From NCBI RefSeq assembly GCF_021390435.2, contig NZ_JAJVCN010000001.1, positions 930,001-994,000 of the forward strand: a stretch of 64,000 nucleotides of DNA, read 5' to 3'. The position numbers and the translations under genes were made by a program. This DNA comes from Kibdelosporangium philippinense. GTDB lineage: Bacteria > Actinomycetota > Actinomycetes > Mycobacteriales > Pseudonocardiaceae. Under the pieces are notes generated by a model, which worked only from the letters and a program-made list of their open reading frames with translations, was not told where the DNA came from and ran no database searches. Each line of letters opens with the position of its first letter. Position 1 is the stretch's first letter. Positions 25,056 through 33,182 of the stretch are shown piece after piece.

Positions 25056-27710
25056 TCACTTCGCCGGGGCGCTCGCGTCCAGGAACGGCAGCAAGGCACC
25101 GGACCGATCCGCCGCGACGGTCAAGGCCCGGAGCACACCAGCTGTGCCTGTGGCGAAGTCCATGGACAGACGCAGTGACTTGTTGCCGGGGAAGGCGAGT
25201 TCGCCGCGGTAGCGCACCACGTGCCAGCCCAGTCGTGCCAGGTGGCGCGTGAGCGCGCGCTCGTCGTCGAAGTCCGCGTGTCCGCGTTGCAGTGTGGCGA
25301 GCGCGCCGAGGAGTCCGGCCCTACCCGCGAACAATCCGGATTGGGCCACGAATTCCGGGTAGCAGGCGCGCCGCAAGGCCGGCAACGCGGTCGCGCACTG
25401 CGTGTCCGGTACATGCCGGACGAGTTCCTGGACGACCAACGCGATCCCGGCAGCGCCGACGCCAAGGTGCGGTAGCGGTTGTCCGCCCTCACCGGGGACC
25501 TGCAGTGAGCCGTCCGGTCGTGCGACGCATTCGTCGAGATCCCGTTGCACAGCACACGCGGCTAGGTCGAGCCAGGAACGGTCACTCGTGTGCTCGTACA
25601 GCCTGACGAAGAACAGTCCGGGACCGGACCAGCCGCGCAAAAGGCCCGCTGTGGCATAAGGTCCACGCCGACCGGCGGTGAGGTGTGGCTTTTCGGCCAA
25701 CCGGTCGCCGATGGACAACGCCTGTGCCAGGTACGTCCCTGACTGCAGGACCTGACCGAAATGCAGGAGGTTGAGACCGATCCCGGCCAGGCCGCTGTGC
25801 AGCCCGTGATCATGTAGTTGCCCCACCAGTGGCGCCGACTCGTCGATCAACGCGACCGCTTCGTGGACATAACCGAAGTCCCGCAACACGTATGCGATGC
25901 CGTGCGAGCCGTCGTAGAAACCCGGCCGGTGGGGGCGTTCCCGGCGGACCGAGTTCAACAGCCAACGCTCGTGCTCCATGTAGCGGCCGCCACCACTGAC
26001 CGCGAGTGCGTGCAGCACGCCGGCCGCACCAAAGGCGAAACACGCGCCCCCGACAGTGAATTGCTCGATGTCGCCGGGAAACAGCCGATCCTGGCGGTCC
26101 GGCGTCGCGCTGAGCAAGATGGCTTCGATCAGTGACCCGCAGACCGCGTGCCAGTCGGGCCGTGCCGCATCGAACTCCACCGCTGTCGGGGTCTTGTCGC
26201 GTCCGACGTTCATCGTCGTGCGGGACCTCGCCTGCGGCTGGACGTTCACAACCGATCCGCTCGTCGGCGCGAGCTCGGCGAGCACGACCTTGCCGAACTC
26301 GTCGGGAACGGGAAAGCGCTCCTGGATGGCTTCCATGTAGAGATTCACCTTGTCGGGCTGGAACCGCATCATGCGTGTCAACGGCAGGAACATGTGCAGC
26401 CGCAGTGCGGCGAGTGCGTAGTCGTCGATCGCCTGCCCGGTCCGGTCGTCCGGCGCGCTGAACCCGGGAGCCGCGGGGACGGGGCGGCCGTCCGATTCGT
26501 CGATCAGGAACGCGAGTTCGAAGTCCACCAGCGAGACCGAGTCGTCCTCGCCGAGGAGAATGTTGCCGGGATGCAGGTCGGCGAAGACGACTCCGCGTTT
26601 GTGGATCGAGCGGACCAGCTTCTCGACCTGGTCGAGCACGCCCAGCGCACGCCGTGTGTAGGCGGCGACGTCGGCCTGCTCGGAATCACACGTGGCCAGC
26701 GGGTAGTTGGCGGCCACCCACCGGTCGAGGCGGCGGCCCGGCAGGTACTCCATCATCAAGTAGTGGTGTTCCCATACGGTGAACCAGTCGTACAGCACCG
26801 GCACGCCTGGCACGCCCTGCAACCGCTGAAGGGAATTTCGTTCACGGTGCAGCCGCGCGACGGCGTCCGTTCCGTCAAGGTCGAGACCGGCATGCGGCCG
26901 CGCTTCCTTCAGCACCACCAATTCGTCGCCCATGTCGCGCCTGGCGAGGTACACCCCGCCGCCGTTGGAAAAGTGCAGTGCGCGTTCCACCAGATGCGGA
27001 AAACGCGATTCATGTGGACGGTCGCGCCGTGCGAGGTGTGGCGCCAGGACCTCGGGCACTTCGGCCCAGTCGGGAAAACCGAAGACCGGACTGCACTGCT
27101 CGGCAACGAGAGTTCCGTCGGGACGTTCGATCGCCGGAACGAACTGGCCCTCGTCATCGGCCAGCCACCGTTCGGTGAACGCGCCGTACCGTACGTAGAG
27201 CGGTCCTGTTCCGTACCGTAGGTCCGACAGGATGTATGGCCCGTGCTCACCGGCCAATTCGGCGGACAGGTCCACAAGAAGCCGTTCGAGCTCCGCGTAG
27301 TCCGCGGGGTAGATCGTGACGAACTTTCCGCTGTCCTCGCGGGGTGCGTACTTGGCGTTCTTGGTCAACAAGATCTTCTTGCTGTGCAGGAACTTGAAGC
27401 TGATTCCCCGGGGGAAGCAGTAGTCACACACCGCCTTCAGTATGCGCTCTGCGTTGTCCAACCTGGCGGAGACGTGCACCTTCCAGCCCTGTCTCGGCAG
27501 AGTCCGGCCGCGGCAGCTCATTGCCACCCAGATGCCGCGCCGGGTGCACTCCCATCCCATGGGCAGGGGACGCCACACGTGGTCGAACGAGTCGGCGTCG
27601 GTGCCCAACCTGGCCGGTGTGTCGTAAAACCAAGGGTCTGCCAGGCAGAACTCCTCGTAACGCATGTCCAACTCGAAGCGCCTCTCTACTACTACCAGGT
27701 CTTCACACAT
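25056..27710 (-). CDS. class III lanthipeptide synthetase LanKC
   Basis: 884 residues in three parts. (1) N-terminal phospho-Ser/Thr lyase region, about 1-220, with RYEEFCLADPWFYDTPARLG and FLHSKKILLTKNAKYAPRED. (2) Ser/Thr kinase, about 225-510: ELVVLKEARPHAG, RGVVFADLHPGNILLGEDDS (catalytic Asp), VSLVDFELAF. (3) LanC-like cyclase, about 540-884: FYDGSHGIAYVLRDFGYVHE, LLRGWSGPGLFFVRLYEH, SGLFAGRAGLLGALA. The zinc ligands of true LanC are missing (GWSGPG and SGLFAGRAG instead of CYG and CHG), as expected for class III. It phosphorylates Ser/Thr of the precursor, eliminates phosphate and cyclises. The start is uncertain: 27710 or ATG 27665. No lanthipeptide transporter is visible nearby. Confidence 0.93.
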   Translation of the reverse strand: MCEDLVVVERRFELDMRYEEFCLADPWFYDTPARLGTDADSFDHVWRPLPMGWECTRRGIWVAMSCRGRTLPRQGWKVHVSARLDNAERILKAVCDYCFPRGISFKFLHSKKILLTKNAKYAPREDSGKFVTIYPADYAELERLLVDLSAELAGEHGPYILSDLRYGTGPLYVRYGAFTERWLADDEGQFVPAIERPDGTLVAEQCSPVFGFPDWAEVPEVLAPHLARRDRPHESRFPHLVERALHFSNGGGVYLARRDMGDELVVLKEARPHAGLDLDGTDAVARLHRERNSLQRLQGVPGVPVLYDWFTVWEHHYLMMEYLPGRRLDRWVAANYPLATCDSEQADVAAYTRRALGVLDQVEKLVRSIHKRGVVFADLHPGNILLGEDDSVSLVDFELAFLIDESDGRPVPAAPGFSAPDDRTGQAIDDYALAALRLHMFLPLTRMMRFQPDKVNLYMEAIQERFPVPDEFGKVVLAELAPTSGSVVNVQPQARSRTTMNVGRDKTPTAVEFDAARPDWHAVCGSLIEAILLSATPDRQDRLFPGDIEQFTVGGACFAFGAAGVLHALAVSGGGRYMEHERWLLNSVRRERPHRPGFYDGSHGIAYVLRDFGYVHEAVALIDESAPLVGQLHDHGLHSGLAGIGLNLLHFGQVLQSGTYLAQALSIGDRLAEKPHLTAGRRGPYATAGLLRGWSGPGLFFVRLYEHTSDRSWLDLAACAVQRDLDECVARPDGSLQVPGEGGQPLPHLGVGAAGIALVVQELVRHVPDTQCATALPALRRACYPEFVAQSGLFAGRAGLLGALATLQRGHADFDDERALTRHLARLGWHVVRYRGELAFPGNKSLRLSMDFATGTAGVLRALTVAADRSGALLPFLDASAPAK

Positions 27711-28389
27711 GGCGTGAGAATTGAAGCGGCGGCACCCATGTGGCGACTGTTCTTCAATTGCATTTTGATCAGGCCGAAGCCGATGTCGTATTCCCCGTGT
27801 CCTGCGCCGTTTCGCGGCTGGCGGCTCACGAATCTCAGGTGAGCTCCTCCGGTCGGTCTCAATCTCGCATCATTGCTGCCGGCTGCGCGTTTGCTGCTGA
27901 CGATGTCGCGGTCGACGGAACGTGCTGAACCTTTTCAGACCCAATTCTCCTAGCGCGCCAGCCGTACGGGTGGATCGGCGCCAGATCCAAATGGACGTCA
28001 CCCGGGCGCAGCAGTAAGATCGTCATATCGCTGATGCCCCAACCGAAAGTAATTTGGGAATTAGCTCAAACGGGTGCCCCGGGCGTCACACGTCTGGTCC
28101 TTGCGGACTGTATGGTGTCCCGACAAAGTGGTCTAGGTTCGCTGACGATGCGCTGGATGGGGCAAGAAGTAGAGGCGGTTCGGAGGAGTCCTTTGGCTCG
28201 CCTCGGCGCCGTTCCGCTCATCCGCTTGGCCTACTCCCCGACTGGAGTAAATATGCATGGGTGATCCCCACTTTCAGCATGAGGCGCTACCGCGTCTGAC
28301 CACAGGAGATGCAAAAACTTCGTGAGCACTCAAGTGACCCATCGGATTCACCGTCGGCGCGCGAAGAAGGATCTGACGGATATGGACGA
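27711..28389. other. intergenic region between lanKC and the SDR gene
   Basis: About 680 bp. Short frames at 28034-28299 resemble nothing known. It must carry the divergent promoters of lanKC and the SDR gene. No copy of the cluster's GGCCA-N6-TGGCC box is present here. Confidence 0.4.
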
Positions 28390-29331
28390 ATGGACATCAG
28401 CGCGACTCAACTCTTGGATCCAACGGCTGGACCGGAAGTGTCCGTCGCGCGAAGAGATCCGCCTCGGGCGGACGTCGAAGTGCGTCGGACACGGCCGATC
28501 GCACTCGTCACCGGTGCGACTGACGGAATCGGCCGAGCGGTATCGCAGCGCTTGGCCGGCCTCGTTGACACACTTCTGGTGCACGGCCGACGTTCGGAGT
28601 CGCTGACGACGCTGGCCGCTACGCTGGCACCCGCGAACCCGGGCACCAGCGTCGTTCCGATCGTGGCTGACTTTGGGCGGTTCGCTGATGTCGAGCGCCT
28701 GATCCGGCGGGTTCGCACGATCTACGGTCACCTCGACATTCTCGTGAACAACGCGGCGACGGTCGGTCAGTATTCGCACACGCTGACCGAGGATGGGCAT
28801 GAGCAGGCCTTTCAGGTGAATTACCTGGCTCCGGCTTTTCTGACCGCTGGGCTGTTCGATCTGCTGCTGGTGGCCAGGCGTGGTCGGATCGTCAATGTCG
28901 TCTGCGACGCCTACCGCGACGTCACGACGTTTGATCAAGATCCGCTTGGCAACCGCTGCTATCACCCTGCGGTGGCGTATGCGCAATCCAAATTCGCCCT
29001 GGTCGCGCATACCGCCTCACTGGTCGCTGCCTGTTCTGGGACTCGGCTCGCCGCGGTCTGCGTCGATCCTGGCTTCACTGAAACGAAATTGCAACGTCAG
29101 TCATTCCGCTGGCCGGGTGGGCCGGTCAGCGCGGCGGCCGACAACGTGCTCTACGCCGTGACAAAGCCGGTCCATGACAGGGAGTTCTACGTGCAAGGGA
29201 AGGAGATCGTCCAGCCGCAGTCCGAAGTGCTCCAAATTCCCGTGCAGCGGCAACTCGACAAGGTCACGGGGGAGGCGTTGGACATGAGCCTGCCGTGGGC
29301 AGCGACGGGCTTGCTTCGTATGGGCGCCTAG
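28390..29331 (+). CDS. short-chain dehydrogenase/reductase
   Basis: About 313 residues. Rossmann motif ALVTGATDGIGRAV, NNAA in LDILVNNAATVGQ, and active-site YxxxK in HPAVAYAQSKFALVAH. It resembles the retinol dehydrogenase-like extended group rather than FabG. Start is unclear: ATG 28390 is chosen, but 28309 is also in frame, directly after AGGAG with no spacing. Substrate unknown: it could serve the lanthipeptide locus to the left or the polyketide cluster to the right. The gene ends GCC TAG followed by TGGTCACGA, the same terminal sequence as the MITE at 4001. Confidence 0.8.
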   Translation: MDISATQLLDPTAGPEVSVARRDPPRADVEVRRTRPIALVTGATDGIGRAVSQRLAGLVDTLLVHGRRSESLTTLAATLAPANPGTSVVPIVADFGRFADVERLIRRVRTIYGHLDILVNNAATVGQYSHTLTEDGHEQAFQVNYLAPAFLTAGLFDLLLVARRGRIVNVVCDAYRDVTTFDQDPLGNRCYHPAVAYAQSKFALVAHTASLVAACSGTRLAAVCVDPGFTETKLQRQSFRWPGGPVSAAADNVLYAVTKPVHDREFYVQGKEIVQPQSEVLQIPVQRQLDKVTGEALDMSLPWAATGLLRMGA

Positions 29332-29640
29332 TGGTCACGACTAGTTTCGTAGACGGGACTTCTGGCACAGGACACTCATATCCGCAGCCCGCGATATCGG
29401 CGGCGGGAGTGCTGACCGCAGGAGCCTACCGGCCGCGCGGCAGTCGACTCCCGCCTGATTTTCCCGTCGCGAACACTGGCGCCGATCGGGCCAAGCGAAC
29501 GCCGGTATCGCCACGTTGTCCCGCCGACCCGCGATGGTGAAGGAATCCAATGGTTGAAAGCGTGGCGGATGCTGGACAGTGGCGATTGCTCGCCGAAGTT
29601 CGTCCTTACTCCGACCGATGTGCAGCAAGAGGATCACCTC
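29332..29640. other. intergenic region with a MITE-end-like sequence
   Basis: The first bases, with the stop codon (TAGTGGTCACGACTAG), match the MITE terminus seen at 4001 and 5997, but no opposite end is found, so it may be a truncated copy. The rest carries the promoter of the LuxR-type regulator; nothing else is recognised. Confidence 0.4.
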
Positions 29641-30729
29641 ATGCTTGAGATAGTTGGTCTTGATAGCACCGCGCAGACCGTTTACGAGTTGGTCATCGAT
29701 AACCCGCCGGCCTCGTTCGACGAGATATGCAGACGGCTCGAGATAGATGACGCATGCCTGCGTAAGGTGCTCGAGAAGCTGTTGTCACTCGGGCTTCTGA
29801 AGAGCACGGCGTCGGTACCGCCCAAGTTCACCGCCACCGCACCGGACGTCGCGCTGGAGGTGCTGCTTCTCGAGCAGCAAGAGCAAATCAAGCGTGCTCG
29901 GCTGTATGTCGAACAACTCGCTGGTCGTTATATCCGTACGGCGGCAGGACGAGAGCCGGCCGAACTGGTCGAGGTCGTCTCCGGTCAGCAAGCGGTCGCT
30001 CAGCTCGTGGAACAGATCGTTCGGAGTACCAGCAACGAGATTCGTTTCATCGACAAACATCCGTACGCCGTTGCCCCGGCCGTGCTCGCCCCGGTCGAGG
30101 CGGAGATGCTACGGCGAGGGATCGCCTATCGCGCGCTGTACGACATCGCGGGGCTCGCGACCCGCAGCGTCCAGGCTGAGATAGAACCGGCGATCGCCAT
30201 GGGTGAAGAGGCGCGAGTGATACCGGAAGCGCCGCTTAAGTTGATCTTGTCGGATCGTCGTCTCGCATTGCTGCCGCTGCAGTCCAATCCCACGATGATC
30301 GACAGTGTCGTCGCCGTCCATCCCTCCGCGATGCTCGACGCTCTCAGCGCGTTGTTCGAGGCTCTGTGGCGGACAGCGCTGCCGATACTCTCGCCAACGG
30401 CGACGTCGGCAGGTGCTCGTTCGCTCACCCCCGAGGACGCCCGGCTCATCGCGTTGCTGACGGCGGGACTCCCGGATCAGGCGGTGGCTCGGCAGCTCGG
30501 CCTGTCCTACCGGACGTTTCAGCGCAGACTGGGTGCGCTGATCGAACACCTCGGCGTCCGGACCCGGTTCCAAGCCGGGCTCCAGGCCGCGTTTCGCGGG
30601 CTGGTCCCCGCCCCGTCGCCGCCCGCGGACCAGCCGGAGGCCCAGGCGCCACGCGAATCGGGGGCCGACGGGGAACAACGCCCGGCACCGAGAACACCGG
30701 ATGAGCGGCCAGGCCGGGGGGCCAGCTGA
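29641..30729 (+). CDS. TrmB/LuxR-type transcriptional regulator
   Basis: 362 residues from ATG 29641 (MLEIVGLDSTAQTVYELVID), preceded by AAGAGGATCACCTC; an upstream in-frame Met at 29554 has no ribosome site. The N-terminal winged helix (FDEICRRLEIDDACLRKVLE) is TrmB-like; a central sensor-like region follows (IRFIDKHPYAVAPAVLAPVE). A LuxR-type helix-turn-helix is at the C-terminus (LTPEDARLIALLTAGLPDQA; LGLSYRTFQRRLGALIEHLG), then a Pro-rich tail. Such hybrids are pathway-specific activators in actinobacteria. It is a good candidate to bind the GGCCA-N6-TGGCC boxes. One box overlaps the last codons of its own gene. Confidence 0.85.
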   Translation: MLEIVGLDSTAQTVYELVIDNPPASFDEICRRLEIDDACLRKVLEKLLSLGLLKSTASVPPKFTATAPDVALEVLLLEQQEQIKRARLYVEQLAGRYIRTAAGREPAELVEVVSGQQAVAQLVEQIVRSTSNEIRFIDKHPYAVAPAVLAPVEAEMLRRGIAYRALYDIAGLATRSVQAEIEPAIAMGEEARVIPEAPLKLILSDRRLALLPLQSNPTMIDSVVAVHPSAMLDALSALFEALWRTALPILSPTATSAGARSLTPEDARLIALLTAGLPDQAVARQLGLSYRTFQRRLGALIEHLGVRTRFQAGLQAAFRGLVPAPSPPADQPEAQAPRESGADGEQRPAPRTPDERPGRGAS

Positions 30730-30735
30730 CTGGCC
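30720..30735 (+). promoter_or_regulatory. GGCCA-N6-TGGCC cluster box, copy 1
   Basis: GGCCAGCTGACTGGCC followed by GCTTTTCGCC, oriented toward the cupin gene at 30944 and overlapping the end of the regulator gene. Confidence 0.5.
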
Positions 30736-30943
30736 GCTTTTCGCCACTGGCCGGTCGAGGCACGATCAACGCAGCGATCCTGTGCGCGGTCATCGATTCG
30801 CGGGTGTTTCGCGCCATGGTGAGCTCCTCCTGGAGCCAACCGGGAGAGGGTGTTGATCAGCGGTTCCCAGTGCACCAACACCATCTCGTTCGTCAGCTGC
30901 CTGGCGGTCGTGTGCACTGGCACGGCCGGCCGAGGAGTTCTGG

Positions 30944-31333
30944 ATGACCACGAATGTGCGTCGTGTAATCGGTATAGATGACGTACCCGCCATCACCAAG
31001 CGAGGTGGCGACATTCGCTTGCTGCTCACACCCGGCACGGTCGGGGCGGCGACCGGCTTTCTCGGCGTCGCGATCCTCAAGCCGGGCGAGCGGATCACCG
31101 AGCACTACCACCCGTACTCCGACGAGTTCCAATACGTGGTCTGCGGTGATGTGGCACTGGACCTCGACGACGAGCCGATCACTTTGTGCGCTGGCCAGGG
31201 CGTACTGGTGCCACGCAACGTCCGGCACCGCCTGCGCAACGTCGGTGAGGTGGAGGCGCGCGTCGTGTTCCACCTCAGCCCACTCGCGCCGAGAGCAGAC
31301 CTCGGTCACGTGGACACCGAGGAGATACCGTGA
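30944..31333 (+). CDS. cupin protein of the polyketide-associated CurC/WhiE type
   Basis: 129 residues, single cupin: VAILKPGERITEHYHPYSDE (metal-binding HxH...E) and GQGVLVPRNVRHRLRNVGEV (second motif His). The opening RRVIGIDDVPAITKRGGDIR and TPGTVGA match small cupins found with type II and aromatic polyketide clusters. ATG 30944 follows GAGGAGTTCTGG. It may act on a polyketide intermediate, for example in cyclisation, as proposed for the family; no enzyme assay is implied by the sequence. A perfect terminator follows. Confidence 0.85.
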   Translation: MTTNVRRVIGIDDVPAITKRGGDIRLLLTPGTVGAATGFLGVAILKPGERITEHYHPYSDEFQYVVCGDVALDLDDEPITLCAGQGVLVPRNVRHRLRNVGEVEARVVFHLSPLAPRADLGHVDTEEIP

Positions 31334-31443
31334 CCAACTCGGTCCCTCGGAATCCGTTGCCTGGGGCGGACAACGACTATCGTGTCCAATTTGGACATAC
31401 GGTCTAGTGCGCCGGGTCGCGTGACGGACCACCGGGTATTTGC

Positions 31444-31497
31444 CGGGACGGCTTGGTTCGACGTGGTTTTCCCGTCGAACCAAGCCGTCCCGTTTTT
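31444..31497. terminator. perfect 20-bp stem intrinsic terminator
   Basis: CGGGACGGCTTGGTTCGACG (31444-31463) pairs exactly with 31473-31492 around a 9-nt loop and is followed by TTTTT. It lies between the convergent cupin and hydrolase genes and can serve both. Confidence 0.92.
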
Positions 31498-31508
31498 CCG
31501 CGGATCAT

Positions 31509-32321
31509 TCAGTGGGCCTGCACGAGGTCCCGTACGAAGGCGACGACTGTGAGGGCGACCCTCTCGGGGTCCTCCGCGTGCGGATAGTGGCCTGCGTCCG
31601 GCACCACGAGCACGGTCGCCGGGCCGCCAAGTCGATCGGCTGTGGCGACTGCCTCCGCGGCGGGATCCGGACAGTCCGGGTCACGGTCGCCGATGACCAC
31701 CAGTGCGGGACAGGTGGCGTCGGGGAGTGCCTGCTCGGCGATGTGATCACTCTTGAGCATTTCGCGGACTGGCTCGAACCGGCCCGGTCCGGTCAGACTG
31801 TCAGCCAGTTCGTGGCGCCGCTGCTCGAAGTTGGCTGGTTTCGTGGCGAACAGCGTTGGCCAGTGGGACATCCACAACGTCCGGCCAAGCCCCGGCACCG
31901 CGGCCAGGCTCGTCATCGCCCTTGCCATGGGGTTGTACGGTGTGCCCTTGACGAACGCCCGGCTCAGGACGATCCCGGCAACGGAGTCAGGTGCTTTGGC
32001 CGCCGCCATGACCGCGGCCTGACCGCTGAAGTTGCTGCCCAGCAACACTGCCGGGCGGTCGTCCAGCTCTTTCGACAGCGCGAGCAGGTCATCCGCCACG
32101 TCGCTTTCCGTGTAGGACGGCCAGTCGGTGCTCGACTCCCCGTGGCCCCGCAATTCGACTGTCGCCACCTGGAGGCCGCCCGCGACGAGTAGGCGAGCCA
32201 GGTCGGTGAAAGTGCTTCTGAGATCACCAACCCCAGGAGAACAAATGACAAGTGGTCCTGCTCCGGCGACGGAGTAGGCGAGCGTCCCCCCGGGTCGCTC
32301 CAGAAACTGGGTGCCGCTCAT
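31509..32321 (-). CDS. alpha/beta hydrolase-fold protein with altered nucleophile elbow
   Basis: 270 residues from ATG 32321 (MSGTQFLERPGGTLAYSV). The fold is clear: oxyanion region LVICSPGVGDLRSTFTDLAR, VATVELRGHGESS, acid region ALVVIGDRDPDCPDP, and His in VVPDAGHYPHAEDPE. The nucleophile elbow, usually G-x-S-x-G, reads LLGSNFSGQAA, so the normal Ser position is occupied by Asn or the motif is shifted. Activity as a standard esterase is therefore doubtful. The frame reads on upstream to 32753 only because a MITE lies there. Role in the cluster unknown. Confidence 0.8.
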   Translation of the reverse strand: MSGTQFLERPGGTLAYSVAGAGPLVICSPGVGDLRSTFTDLARLLVAGGLQVATVELRGHGESSTDWPSYTESDVADDLLALSKELDDRPAVLLGSNFSGQAAVMAAAKAPDSVAGIVLSRAFVKGTPYNPMARAMTSLAAVPGLGRTLWMSHWPTLFATKPANFEQRRHELADSLTGPGRFEPVREMLKSDHIAEQALPDATCPALVVIGDRDPDCPDPAAEAVATADRLGGPATVLVVPDAGHYPHAEDPERVALTVVAFVRDLVQAH

Positions 32322-32417
32322 GGTGCCCTTTCCCGTTCGCCGATGGGTAACGGCCGGCACGTCGACTGCTTGCGGCCGACACCCATCGGTCGAAGCCGCG
32401 CTGGGTTGTCCGTGTTC

Positions 32418-32586
32418 TAGTGGTGTGTCTCGGAATGTTGCTGGGTTTATTCGGCGGATCCAGGTTTTCGCTGGGCGTGCCGGACGAAGGTGCCTGTACC
32501 GGGTTGTACCGGCGCCTTTGGCCGGTGCGTCCAGCGGGAAGCTGGGCCGTCGAGAAACCCGGCGAACGTTTCGAGACGCGCCATTA
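32418..32586. mobile_element. MITE of 169 bp with TA ends
   Basis: Left end TAGTGGTGTGTCTCGGAATG and, on the other strand, right end TAATGGCGCGTCTCGAAACG are inverted repeats of about 40 bp with mismatches, flanked by TA. The core is homologous to the split MITE at 4001-5997, though the outermost ends differ. It lies between two minus-strand genes, 6 bp after the stop of the small secreted protein gene. Confidence 0.75.
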
Positions 32587-32592
32587 GGGTCG

Positions 32593-32829
32593 TCAGCAGC
32601 CGATACTGGCGCTCTGCTTGATTCCGAGGTGTTTGTCGGAGAACCACTGGGACACGCCATGGCGATCGACGTGGATCCCCGCACGCATACCGTCGACCCG
32701 GAAGTCGAGATGCAGGCTCGACGCCACCGGCTGCGGCGGACGCGATTCCGCATTCGCCTGCGCCGCGGCGACGAGGGGGATGGCCACTACGGCCATTGAC
32801 GTGAGGACGACCCTTGCAATTCGAGGCAC
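32593..32829 (-). CDS. small secreted protein, unknown function
   Basis: 78 residues from GTG 32829, preceded by GAAAGGCAG. A clear signal peptide (IARVVLTSMAVVAIPLVAAA, then QANA) leaves a mature piece of about 50 residues: LHLDFRVDGMRAGIHVDRHG, VSQWFSDKHLGIKQSASIGC. A single Cys ends the protein. I do not recognise a family. The ORF continues upstream to 33138 without convincing content. Its stop lies 6 bp before the MITE end. Confidence 0.55.
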   Translation of the reverse strand: MPRIARVVLTSMAVVAIPLVAAAQANAESRPPQPVASSLHLDFRVDGMRAGIHVDRHGVSQWFSDKHLGIKQSASIGC

Positions 32830-33182
32830 GCTGGTTTCTGCCTTTCGTTGTTGTTCTTGGCTCGGTGATTCTGGAGAAGATGGCGCCATCGCCGAAAGGG
32901 GCCGGACGGCTGGCTCCTGCGTTACTGCGACCGGGTCGCGTCCGGATGGGTGACATTCCCAAGGAGTGCGAACACTTCGGATCGCAACCCGGAATTCTCG
33001 TCCGATACCAGGAACGTGTTCGCCGCCGAACACATGAATCGCACATGGCAGTGAGGCTCGTCGCGATACGAATGTGCGAGACGTGGATCTTCGTTTTGGC
33101 ATGCCGTCGTCACGGCCGGAAGGCCGAAGCGCCACCACCGGCGTGCGGGACGCACACCAGCGTCGGTGTCCGCGAGCTCAAG
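32830..33182. other. intergenic region, no gene recognised
   Basis: 353 bp between two minus-strand genes. It should hold the promoter of the small secreted protein; no conserved motif seen. Confidence 0.35.

Noticed and set aside
28322..28606. Alternative small ORF upstream of and overlapping the SDR gene
   Set aside because: Overlaps the Rossmann domain coding region in another frame, with no known motifs; only a distant ribosome site.
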